Below, one piece after another: positions 17,678-25,513 of a stretch of 64,000 nucleotides of DNA. Numbering within the stretch: position 1 is the first letter of the stretch; each line of letters starts with the position of its first letter. Under the pieces are notes generated by a model, which saw only the letters and a list, made by a program, of their open reading frames with translations, made no database searches and had not been told where the DNA came from. Both the position numbers and the translations under genes were made by a program. Source of the stretch: Nitrospirota bacterium (GTDB lineage: Bacteria; Nitrospirota; Nitrospiria; Nitrospirales; Nitrospiraceae); contig JAUXVD010000022.1 in assembly GCA_030684575.1 (NCBI GenBank), forward strand, positions 7,501-71,500, in the 5' to 3' direction.

Positions 17678-18838
17678 CTAGCGTGCCAATGCGACGACCA
17701 ACGACTCTGCCTTCTCTCGGGCCCAGCGATCCGCTTCCAGGGCCTCTTCCAGCGTATCTACTTCTTTGGGATTATGGGCGCTCATCGTGCTGCGAATAAT
17801 GTCCACAATATCGGTAAACCTGACGCCCCCATTCAGGAACGCCTCAACCGCCACTTCGTTGGCGGCATTCATCGTGGCCGGCATCGTTCCGCCGATCTGC
17901 AGCGATTCAAATCCAAGGCCTAAACAGGGAAACCGGTCGTGATCCGGTTTGCAGAACGTCAATTTGCCAATCTCCGTCAGATCCAGCGACGGGAGGTCCA
18001 GTGGCAGGCGCCCCGGGTAGCGCATGGCATAGGAAATAGGCGTTCGCATATCCGGTAATCCCAACTGCGCAATCATCGAACGATCTTCATACTCTACCAG
18101 AGAATGGATGATGCTTTCTCGATGGATCATCACTTCGATCTGGGACTCCGGGATGTCGAAGAGCCAGCGGGCCTCTACGACTTCAAGTCCCTTATTCATG
18201 AGGGTGGCAGAATCGATGGTGATTTTGGCGCCCATTTTCCAATTGGGATGTTGGAGCGCCCGTTCGGGGGTCACCTCGCGTAGTTCGTCCTTCGTCAAAG
18301 TCCAGAGGGCTCCGCCGGACGCCGTTAAGATAAGGCGGCGGACATCTTCTTTGCGATGGCCTTCTAACGACTGAAAAATGGCGCTATGTTCGCTATCGAC
18401 CGGGAAAATACGGACGCCATGTCGCCGCGCCTCGTCCTGCATCAGTTTTCCCGCCATGACCATCGGCTCTTTATTGGCCAAGGCAATTTGTTTTCCGCTC
18501 CGGATCGCAGCCAGGGTGGGGACAAGCCCGGCGCCACCGACGATGGCTGAGATGACGAGCTCCGCTTCGGGCGCGGAGGCGACGTGACTCAACCCTTCTT
18601 GACCGTCCAGGATTTCAACGGGCAGTCCTGCGCAGCGCTGCCGGAGCCTGGCGGCCGCGGCGGCATTCGAGAGGGCCACGATGCGGGGCTTGTAACGGCG
18701 GATCTGTTCTTCGAGTTTGTCATCATTGCTTCCCGCCGTCAGCCCTGCCACACGGAACTCTTCCGGGAACCGGTCCACGATATCTAAGGTGCTGGTGCCG
18801 ATCGATCCAGTCGATCCAAGAATGACGATTGTTTTCAT
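17678..18838 (-). CDS. dxr: 1-deoxy-D-xylulose 5-phosphate reductoisomerase, 386 aa
   Basis: Second step of the MEP isoprenoid pathway: NADPH-dependent conversion of DXP to 2-C-methyl-D-erythritol 4-phosphate. The N-terminal dinucleotide fold has GSTGSIGTSTLD at residues 8-19. The metal and substrate site has FPVDSEHSA and the ASGGALW loop, and the conserved KMGAKITIDSATLMNKGLE is complete. Length is normal. The gene lies 10 bases after cdsA and supplies isopentenyl units that UppS, two genes upstream, polymerises. Confidence 0.96.
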   Translation of the reverse strand: MKTIVILGSTGSIGTSTLDIVDRFPEEFRVAGLTAGSNDDKLEEQIRRYKPRIVALSNAAAAARLRQRCAGLPVEILDGQEGLSHVASAPEAELVISAIVGGAGLVPTLAAIRSGKQIALANKEPMVMAGKLMQDEARRHGVRIFPVDSEHSAIFQSLEGHRKEDVRRLILTASGGALWTLTKDELREVTPERALQHPNWKMGAKITIDSATLMNKGLEVVEARWLFDIPESQIEVMIHRESIIHSLVEYEDRSMIAQLGLPDMRTPISYAMRYPGRLPLDLPSLDLTEIGKLTFCKPDHDRFPCLGLGFESLQIGGTMPATMNAANEVAVEAFLNGGVRFTDIVDIIRSTMSAHNPKEVDTLEEALEADRWAREKAESLVVALAR

Positions 18839-18848
18839 AGCTGATCCC

Positions 18849-19745
18849 TCACTCGATAACTCGTAGGCGGCTTACCATCGTTATATAGTAGTAGAAGGCA
18901 GGGGCGGTGAACAAGAGACTATCCAGCCGGTCGAGCATGCCGCCATGTCCTGGCAGAATTCCTCCGGAGTCTTTGATGCCGACGCTTCGTTTCATGGCCG
19001 ATTCGGTCAGGTCGCCCCAGAGACCTGTGATGGTGAGCAGGGTGCCTAAGATCAGACAGTCGAGGCCAGACAACTCCGGAAGAAACCACCAACGAACCGC
19101 ATATGCGGCGAGTATCGCACCAATCAAGCCGCCGACCAAGCCCTCGTAGGTTTTTTTCGGACTGATCGTGGGCGCCAAGCGATGTCGTCCGTAGAGGGTG
19201 CCGACGTAGTAGGCGCCGGTATCGGATGCCCAGGTCACCAACAGAAGAAAGAAGATCAGCCATTCGCCGAGAGGCAGCAGTCTCGTCATCGAGAGTGGGC
19301 CAAGCGTGAGGCCCAGGTAGAGTACGCCGAACAAGGTCATGGCGCTGTTCTTCAGGCTCTGGTCGAGGGGCATGCGGCTGAATAGCGGAACGGAAATAAT
19401 GCCGATCAATGTCGCGAGAAGGCTCGGGACGATGATGCTCGGCTGGTGTGCACCGAGAATCACCGCAGCGAATCCTGTCAGGCCGATGCCTATCAGCCAG
19501 GAGTCACTGTGGTCGCTGAAACATAATCGATAGAATTCGAACAGCGCGAGCGCGCCGGCCAGTACCACGACGCCTGAAAATGCGAGAGGCGGGAGGTAGC
19601 GAATGACGGCATACAAGAGTGGTGCGAGGACCAGGACGGTATAAATCCGACGGGGGTCGAACCGGGGCGCTGCAGACGGTGTTGGGCCTGCCGGCTGTTG
19701 CCCGGCGGTGTCGGCTTGCTGCATGTGGGACTGTAGATCGACCAC
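18849..19745 (-). CDS. cdsA: Phosphatidate cytidylyltransferase, 298 aa
   Basis: Makes CDP-diacylglycerol from CTP and phosphatidic acid, the entry to phospholipid head-group synthesis. About eight membrane helices are visible. The family signature near the C-terminus is kept: GDLTESAMKRSVGIKDSGG followed by LPGHGGMLDRLDSLLF. The first 30 residues are a soluble Pro/Gln-rich leader (MVDLQSHMQQADTAGQQPAG). The GTG start shares its first base with the last base of the uppS stop (TAGTG), which points to translational coupling. Confidence 0.95.
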   Translation of the reverse strand: MVDLQSHMQQADTAGQQPAGPTPSAAPRFDPRRIYTVLVLAPLLYAVIRYLPPLAFSGVVVLAGALALFEFYRLCFSDHSDSWLIGIGLTGFAAVILGAHQPSIIVPSLLATLIGIISVPLFSRMPLDQSLKNSAMTLFGVLYLGLTLGPLSMTRLLPLGEWLIFFLLLVTWASDTGAYYVGTLYGRHRLAPTISPKKTYEGLVGGLIGAILAAYAVRWWFLPELSGLDCLILGTLLTITGLWGDLTESAMKRSVGIKDSGGILPGHGGMLDRLDSLLFTAPAFYYYITMVSRLRVIE

Positions 19746-20530
19746 TATGAAGAAATGGTGCTGAGTACGCGACCGAATCGCCGCTCGCGGCGCTGGTATT
19801 CCAGCAAGGCCAGCAAGAGTTCGCGGCGACGGAAGTCGGGCCAGAGGGTTGGCGTGAAGTAGAGCTCGGTGTAGGCCAGCTGCCAGAGCAGAAAATTGCT
19901 GATTCGCGTTTCGCCGCTGGTGCGAATCAACAGGTCTGGGTCGGGCAGGTCATGGGTGTAGAGGTATTGTTGGATTCTGGACTCATCAACCTCGTTCGGC
20001 TGCAGCTTTCCGTCTTGTGCCTCACGCAGAAGCTCCCGCACCGCGTCGACAATCTCAGTCCGTCCGCCATAACTGAGGGCGACGGTCAGATGCAGTTTGT
20101 CGAGATGGGCGGTTTCTTGTTCGGCGGCCCGGACCCATTGGAGAGCGGAGGCCGGGAGGGCGTCGAGTCGACCGATCGTTCGAAACCGGACGCCCTGTTC
20201 AATGAGTTTCGTGCGTTCCGTCGACAGGTAGTATTCGAGCAGGCCCATGAGCGAGGAGATTTCCTGCGCAGGGCGGTTCCAATTTTCCTGTGAAAACGCG
20301 TAGATGGTCAGGGCGTGGATGCCAAGTTCCAGGCAGACGGTGATCATTTCCCGAACGGACTGAATGCCTTCCCGATGACCGGCGATGCGGGGAAGGGTGC
20401 GGAGTTCTGCCCAGCGGCCGTTGCCATCCATGATAATGGCGACGTGTTTGGGCAAGAGGTCTGAATCGAGTTTTGTGGCCAGTTCTCCGATGGATAACTG
20501 GTCCATGGCCGATGATTCGTTCGTGCTCAT
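19745..20530 (-). CDS. uppS: Isoprenyl transferase (undecaprenyl diphosphate synthase), 261 aa
   Basis: Condenses isopentenyl units in cis to make the lipid carrier for peptidoglycan and LPS. The catalytic Asp is in HVAIIMDGNGRWA (Asp35 from the chosen start), and other family blocks are GHREGIQSVREMI, TIYAFSQENWNRP, SYGGRTEIVDAV, and DPDLLIRTSGETRISNFLLW. The ATG at 20530 is preferred over an upstream reading from 20587, whose leader is not family-like; the ribosome site is weak either way. First gene of the uppS-cdsA-dxr-rseP-proS run. Confidence 0.94.
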   Translation of the reverse strand: MSTNESSAMDQLSIGELATKLDSDLLPKHVAIIMDGNGRWAELRTLPRIAGHREGIQSVREMITVCLELGIHALTIYAFSQENWNRPAQEISSLMGLLEYYLSTERTKLIEQGVRFRTIGRLDALPASALQWVRAAEQETAHLDKLHLTVALSYGGRTEIVDAVRELLREAQDGKLQPNEVDESRIQQYLYTHDLPDPDLLIRTSGETRISNFLLWQLAYTELYFTPTLWPDFRRRELLLALLEYQRRERRFGRVLSTISS

Positions 20531-20740
20531 GCGATGTAGCTCGTTACGATCCTTACTCTTGGGTGAAATCTTATGGCAGGCGAACAAAGTCTACTGGCGA
20601 GGGGGAGCAAAGTCAAACGAATTTTCGTAAAAGTCCTGTAAAAGCGATGAGTTGGACGATCTTGCATTGCGCCTGCAGAAATGAATCAGCTATACTCCAG
20701 CGTCCATTCGCATGCCAATCGTCATGAGGATTCTCACACC

Positions 20741-22171
20741 ATGGGTGAACTTGTTCAATTAGCCTCCTTTGGTCTGACCGAAAGTGAAGTATTCTCGGCG
20801 CTCGGACGGGTCAAAGTCCGTGATGTCGACTATGCCGACCTGTATTTTGAGTCGTGTGTCTCCGAGTCCGTCTCGATGGAAGAGTCCCTCGTCAAACGTG
20901 CGACGAAGAATGTGTCGCAGGGTGTGGGGGTGCGAGCGACGGCAGGGGAGAAAACGGGTTTTGCCTATTCCGATGAACTGACGAAGAAGGATCTCGAGTT
21001 GGCAGCCGATACGGCGCGCTACATTGCCAATTCGCCAAGCGAGGATCTGGCGATTTCAGTGCCTGTCCGCCAACGTCCAACACGAGACCTTTACCCGGTT
21101 GAACGGGCCCGGGCTGAAGTGGCGACGGCGGATCGCGTGTCCCTCTTGAATGCCATCGATGCCGAGGCGCGCCGCTATGACCCGCGGATCAAGAATGTGA
21201 TGGCCGCGTTTAACACGGAATATAAGGTGGTCGTGGTTGCCACCTCCGATGGCACGTTGATCGGAGATGTCCAGCCGCTGTCACGGTTGCAAGTTACCTG
21301 TATCGCCGAAGAGAACGGGCAACGCCAAGCCGGTTCGTTCGGCGGAGGGGGGCGTGTCGGATTCGAGTTCTACCACGAGGGTGATCGGCATCTGCGGTTT
21401 GCGCGTGAAGCGGCTCGTGCAGCGATTCTCAACCTGTCTGCGATTGAGGCGCCGGCCGGTGTCATGCCGGTCGTGTTGGGGGGAGGTTGGCCGGGGATTC
21501 TGTTACACGAAGCCATCGGCCATGGGCTGGAGGCGGACTTCAATCGCAAGAAGACATCAGCATTTTCGAATCTCCTGGGCAAACGAGTGGCCTCCGATAT
21601 CTGCACGATTGTCGATGATGGAACCCTGCCGGACCGCCGGGGCTCGCTCAACATGGACGATGAAGGGACTCCGACCGGTCGCACGGTACTCATTGAGAAC
21701 GGGATCTTGCGCGGCTATATCACCGATAAACTCAATGCGCGGTTGATGGGCATCCCTCTGACCGGCAACGGACGGCGCGAGAGTTATCAAAGCGTGGTCT
21801 TGCCGCGAATGACCAATACGTTCATGTTAGCCGGGACGTCGGCTCCTGAGGACATCATTCGCTCGGTCGATCGCGGCCTCTATGCCGTGTCGTTCGGTGG
21901 CGGGCAGGTGGACATCACCAACGGTAAGTTCGTGTTTTCAGCCAGCGAAGCCTACTTGATCGAAGGTGGGAAGATTACGCGACCGGTTAAAGGCGCGACA
22001 TTGATCGGCAGCGGACCGGATATTCTCACCAAGGTCTCGATGGTCGGGCACGATCTCACGCTCGACGAGGGCATCGGCACATGTGGCAAGGAAGGGCAGT
22101 CCGTTCCGGTAGGTGTCGGTCTGCCGACCATTCGAATCGATGAAATTACTGTGGGCGGGACGCAGCGATGA
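20741..22171 (+). CDS. tldD: Metalloprotease TldD, 476 aa
   Basis: TldD/PmbA family subunit with the zinc motif HEAIGH at residues 256-261. Conserved blocks include GVGVRATAGEKTGFAY and SFGGGQVDITNGKFVFSA near the C-terminus. The E. coli TldD-TldE heterodimer cleaves unfolded peptides, matures microcin B17 and helps degrade the CcdA antitoxin. AGGA lies before the ATG at 20741; the earlier ATG at 20681 lacks a site and adds a His-rich leader. Its stop overlaps the start of the partner gene (ATGA), which fits equal synthesis. Confidence 0.94.
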   Translation: MGELVQLASFGLTESEVFSALGRVKVRDVDYADLYFESCVSESVSMEESLVKRATKNVSQGVGVRATAGEKTGFAYSDELTKKDLELAADTARYIANSPSEDLAISVPVRQRPTRDLYPVERARAEVATADRVSLLNAIDAEARRYDPRIKNVMAAFNTEYKVVVVATSDGTLIGDVQPLSRLQVTCIAEENGQRQAGSFGGGGRVGFEFYHEGDRHLRFAREAARAAILNLSAIEAPAGVMPVVLGGGWPGILLHEAIGHGLEADFNRKKTSAFSNLLGKRVASDICTIVDDGTLPDRRGSLNMDDEGTPTGRTVLIENGILRGYITDKLNARLMGIPLTGNGRRESYQSVVLPRMTNTFMLAGTSAPEDIIRSVDRGLYAVSFGGGQVDITNGKFVFSASEAYLIEGGKITRPVKGATLIGSGPDILTKVSMVGHDLTLDEGIGTCGKEGQSVPVGVGLPTIRIDEITVGGTQR

Positions 22172-23535
22172 ACCAGCCAATGCAGCAACGCGAAGGGTAT
22201 CGCCAACTCGCCATGGATCTGTTGGCGAAGGCAAAGGCGAGTGGCGCGACGGAAGCGGACATCATTATTGCCGACGGTGAAACATTTTCCGTGCAAGTCC
22301 GGCTGGGCGCCGTCGATCGTCTCACGAAAGCAAGGGAGAAGCATCTCGGGCTACGTGTCTTTGTCGGGAATCGTTCTGCCAGTACCTCGACGTCGGATTT
22401 TTCAGCGGACTCTTTGAATCAACTCGTGGCCGAAACCTGTGTTTTAGCAAAGGCCGTCGTGGAAGATCCGGTATCCGGGTTGCCGGCTGCGGATCAGATG
22501 GCAGGGGAGCGGCCGGATTTAGATCTGTACGATTCAACCAGGCTCAACACGGAGCAGCAGATCGATTTAGCGAAGCGGGTAGAGGCTGCCGCCATGTCTT
22601 CGGACGAGCGCGTGACGAACTCTGAAGGGGGCGACTTCGATTCCTCCTCCGGGCGCGTGGTCTTGGGCAACAGTCATGGCTTCCTGGGCGAGTATCAGAG
22701 TTCCAGTTTTTCAATAGCGGCATCGCCTGTCGCGACCGATCCGGAGACCGGGGCCATGCAGCGAGACTCCTGGCATGCCGTGCAGCGGAAGTTTGCCAAT
22801 CTGGATTCCCCGGAAGCGGTGGGATTGGAAGCAGCGCGGCGGACGGTCAGAAAACTCGGGGCGAGGAAGGTGGCGACCCAGCGGGCGCCTGTCATTTTCG
22901 ATGCGGAGATGGCCGGAAGTCTCTTGGGAAATCTCTGCAGCGCGGTGTCCGGATACTCGCTCTATAAAGGGGCGTCGTTTCTGGCAGGGCAACTGGACAA
23001 ACCGCTGGCCCCTGAGTATGTGACGGTCTATGACGACGGGCGCGTGGTCGGAGGACTGGGCTCTCGGCCGTTCGACGGCGAAGGCCTCCCGACCAGAAAG
23101 ACGATTGTGGTGGAGCGAGGGGTCTTGAAGAGCTACTTGCTCGATACCTATTCCGGACGGAAGCTTGGTATGGCGTCGACCGGCAACGCCTCCCGCAGCG
23201 TCGGTGAAAGTCCGTCGGTCGGTCCGACGAACTTTTATCTCGCGCCCGGGACGAAGTCGGCGCAAGACATTATCAAGACGGTGAAGCAGGGGCTCTATGT
23301 CACGGATCTCATCGGGTTTGGTATCAATATGGTGACCGGCGATTATTCACGGGGTGCGGCCGGGTTTTGGATCGAGGGAGGCGAGTTGGCGTACCCTGTC
23401 GAAGAGATTACGATTGCGGGTAAATTGCAAGAGATGTTCGCAGGCATCGAGATGATCGGTAACGATCTCGTGTTCCGTGGACGTATTGCCAGTCCGACGA
23501 TCAAGATCGGTGACATGACGATCGCCGGCAGTTGA
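22168..23535 (+). CDS. pmbA: TldE/PmbA, metalloprotease partner subunit, 455 aa
   Basis: Second subunit of the TldD-TldE protease. It has the family fold but lacks the zinc motif HExxxH, as expected for TldE; the corresponding region reads GSLLGNLCSAVSGYSLYKG. Conserved C-terminal blocks are GINMVTGDYSRGAAGFWIEG and IASPTIKIGDMTIAG. The start overlaps the tldD stop by four bases. The pair acts in the cytoplasm on unfolded or modified peptides. No peptide-maturation substrate gene is visible next to it. Confidence 0.94.
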   Translation: MNQPMQQREGYRQLAMDLLAKAKASGATEADIIIADGETFSVQVRLGAVDRLTKAREKHLGLRVFVGNRSASTSTSDFSADSLNQLVAETCVLAKAVVEDPVSGLPAADQMAGERPDLDLYDSTRLNTEQQIDLAKRVEAAAMSSDERVTNSEGGDFDSSSGRVVLGNSHGFLGEYQSSSFSIAASPVATDPETGAMQRDSWHAVQRKFANLDSPEAVGLEAARRTVRKLGARKVATQRAPVIFDAEMAGSLLGNLCSAVSGYSLYKGASFLAGQLDKPLAPEYVTVYDDGRVVGGLGSRPFDGEGLPTRKTIVVERGVLKSYLLDTYSGRKLGMASTGNASRSVGESPSVGPTNFYLAPGTKSAQDIIKTVKQGLYVTDLIGFGINMVTGDYSRGAAGFWIEGGELAYPVEEITIAGKLQEMFAGIEMIGNDLVFRGRIASPTIKIGDMTIAGS

Positions 23536-23553
23536 GGGCAAGGAGGCCGGAGT

Positions 23554-24105
23554 ATGATGAACCACATATGGGCCTTGATGGTGCTGCTGATGTTTCCGGC
23601 GTCAACCTTCGCCGCAGACTTTCGCGTGATGAGCCCCACAATCAAAGAGCAGGGCAATATCGGCAACGAACATGTCTTTAACGGCTTCGGTTGCACCGGC
23701 CGTAATGTGTCGCCGGAACTGAAGTGGGAGCAGGCGCCGAAGGATACCAAGAGTTTTGCCCTGACGGTCTATGATCCTGACGCTCCGACGGGAAGCGGTT
23801 GGTGGCATTGGGTGGTCTTCAACATTCCTCCCGGCATCACCTCCCTCCCGGCTGGTGCAGGCCAATTGGACGGCAGCAACGCGCCACAGGGCGCGGTTCA
23901 GAGTATCACCGATTTCGGTCAGCCTGGGTACGGCGGTCCCTGCCCACCGCAAGGTGATAAGCCCCATCGATATATTGTTACGGTCTATGCGTTGAAAGTG
24001 GATCAGCTCCCGCTCAAGAAAGAGGCGTCCGGCGCGATGGTGGGGTACTATCTGAATCAGAATGCGTTAGGCAAAGCTTCCCTCACCGCCACCTATGGAC
24101 GATGA
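23554..24105 (+). CDS. Exported YbhB/YbcL-family (PEBP, Raf kinase inhibitor-like) protein, 183 aa
   Basis: An N-terminal signal peptide (MMNHIWALMVLLMFPAS, then TFAADF) directs it to the periplasm. The mature domain is a phosphatidylethanolamine-binding-protein fold: FTLTVYDPDAPT-like ALTVYDPDAPTGSGWWHWVV is the central ligand-site motif, and GYGGPCPPQGDKPHRYIVTV is the second. In bacteria the role is unclear; small phosphorylated ligands or protease inhibition have been proposed for relatives. It begins 19 bases after pmbA with GGAGG upstream, so it may be in the same transcript. Confidence 0.9.
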   Translation: MMNHIWALMVLLMFPASTFAADFRVMSPTIKEQGNIGNEHVFNGFGCTGRNVSPELKWEQAPKDTKSFALTVYDPDAPTGSGWWHWVVFNIPPGITSLPAGAGQLDGSNAPQGAVQSITDFGQPGYGGPCPPQGDKPHRYIVTVYALKVDQLPLKKEASGAMVGYYLNQNALGKASLTATYGR

Positions 24106-24155
24106 ATTGTCATACAACCGGTCGCCTGAAAGAGTGACTAAAGGAACCACGCACC

Positions 24156-24611
24156 ATGCCGCTTGATGCCGAACTTGGAAAGACGATGCTCCAGTTGATT
24201 ACGTCGCGCTATGACGATCGACATTGGCGTAAGAAGATCGAGAAGACCTTGGGGCTGCCGCAATCCGGTGTCGGAGATCCCGTACAACATCAGATCTTCA
24301 TGTATCTCAAGATCGAGCTCAAGGCCTACAAGTCGCGCCGCGCCGATCCGGACTCCTGGATCATCGGAGGATATGCGACGAAAGAGATTATCGACCGAGC
24401 GAAGTTTCAGCCTCAGCTGGTTGGTCCAGAGGTCACGAAGGATGAAGTTTCGTTTCTTGGCACCGATCCAGGGAAAGAGATCGATGAAGCCTGGTGGGAC
24501 GAGATGGTCGTGTCCTGGTTCGATGTGCCGGAAGAAGAACAACCGGTCGAAGAAGAAGGTGGCGAAGCCGCCGATTCAGAGTCCTCAGCTGAGATGAAAG
24601 CAAAAGCCTAG
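24156..24611 (+). CDS. Hypothetical acidic protein, 151 aa
   Basis: AAAGGAA precedes the ATG. The protein starts MPLDAELGKTMLQLITSRYD and has a folded part (residues 1-115) rich in aromatic residues and charged helices, with the segments DDRHWRKKIEKTLGLPQSG and DEAWWDEMVVSWFDV. The tail (about 120-151) is strongly acidic (PEEEQPVEEEGGEAADSESS) and probably disordered. No signal peptide or known motif. It is the last gene before the repeat-rich accessory patch. Function unknown. Confidence 0.75.
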   Translation: MPLDAELGKTMLQLITSRYDDRHWRKKIEKTLGLPQSGVGDPVQHQIFMYLKIELKAYKSRRADPDSWIIGGYATKEIIDRAKFQPQLVGPEVTKDEVSFLGTDPGKEIDEAWWDEMVVSWFDVPEEEQPVEEEGGEAADSESSAEMKAKA

Positions 24612-24722
24612 GATTGCCGATCGGGAGGATGCGTGCCGCCGCAAGACCTCCTGAATCACCCAACTACGCCTTGCTCGCTCGAAGCCTGTAAACTCGCCGA
24701 GCCTCGAACAGTACAGGATGGG

Positions 24723-24870
24723 CCGCCCGCTGCTGCTTCCGCTCTTGCCAGCGCCCTGCTGGCTCGCCTTCACGCTCAGTCACGCTTGGCACAGAAACTA
24801 GCTTCGTTACGACCAATGGTCGAACGGAGCGTCGAACAGTCTGTGCCACCCGCTGGAAGCGTGCCGCGCG
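24723..24870. repeat. 148-bp direct repeat, copy A
   Basis: Matches copy B at 25085-25232 with a constant offset of 362 bases, small differences only. Both contain an extended dyad: TGGCACAGA pairs with TCTGTGCCA, inside which GCTTCGTT...AACGGAGC pairs (GCTCCGTT in copy B). The folded structure is about 60 bases. No gene is supported from 24612 to 25391. Short open frames that run through it are products of the repeat. Confidence 0.8.
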
Positions 24871-25084
24871 ACTGCGCTATGGCGAGACTCAGCAGTGGCG
24901 CTGATGCACGCGTCAGCAGCAACGGGCGGCGTTGGGGAGAAGGGGGCATCATGCTCGGCAAGTTGGGTCCCGATTCATCCGGTCAGCGGCGGCCACGATC
25001 CTCCCAATCGACTTTGAAAAATAAATTGAGCCCAAGGGGACTGGCTCAGCCGTCTTCGGCGGTGCCTGTCCCGCTCCCAGACCG

Positions 25085-25232
25085 CCGCCCGCTGCCGCTT
25101 CCGCTCTTGCCAGCACCCCGCTGGCTCGCCTTCACGCTCAGTCATGCTTGGCACAGAAACTAGCTCCGTTCCGACCATTGGTCGAACGGAGCGTCGAACA
25201 GTCTGTGCCACCCGCTGGGAGCGGGCTGCGCG
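25085..25232. repeat. 148-bp direct repeat, copy B
   Basis: Second copy of the element at 24723-24870. The inner dyad is near perfect: GCTCCGTT-C-CGACC-ATT-GGTCG-AACGGAGC at 25163-25192 (read with one unpaired C), framed by TGGCACAGA (25149-25157) and TCTGTGCCA (25202-25210). Just after it lies an attC-like tail at 25231-25258. Confidence 0.8.
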
Positions 25233-25258
25233 TCCCCTGCAACGCTTTGTTATGCGGC
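25231..25258 (-). other. Integron attC-like half site / ALQGTR repeat tail
   Basis: On the minus strand the bases read GCCGCATAACAAAGCGTTGC followed by AGGGGACG. The GCATAAC heptamer and the following GCGTTGCAGGGGACG resemble the R and L boxes at one end of many environmental integron attC sites; the encoded peptide (PHNKALQGTRSPLPAGG) is the typical read-through product of such repeats. No matching second end and no integrase were found in the window, so only the resemblance is claimed. Confidence 0.35.
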
Positions 25259-25391
25259 ATTTGATTGCGCACTGTATTGGCTGGTTGCGACCAAAAGTAG
25301 ACATACGCTACTTTTGACTTGAGGGTCTGCTGGCACTCTAAAGCCGGTGCTCTCCTCACGAATTACGATGCCTGCATATATGAAATCCGAA

Positions 25392-25508
25392 TTAACTCAC
25401 CACTCCCAGAGCAAGTGTCCGATTGCGCAATGTGCGGCGGTAAGTTCCAACCGGGATGGCGAGCGTGACGACGATCAGAATCGCCGCGACTGCGAACGTG
25501 ACTCGCAT
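25392..25508 (-). pseudogene. C-terminal remnant of a membrane transporter
   Basis: Reading from the ATG at 25508 to TAA at 25392 gives MRVTFAVAAILIVVTLAIPV, then GTYRRTLRNRTLALGVVS. This is one membrane helix with a basic cytoplasmic tail, as at the end of MFS transporters. The frame is open further upstream into the end of the MFS gene at 25514-27010 (reading EDQSDVAALTG), in a different frame. It is most simply the tail of a second transporter joined to the MFS gene by a deletion, or the true tail of the MFS gene after a frameshift. Confidence 0.5.
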
Positions 25509-25513
25509 ACCGG

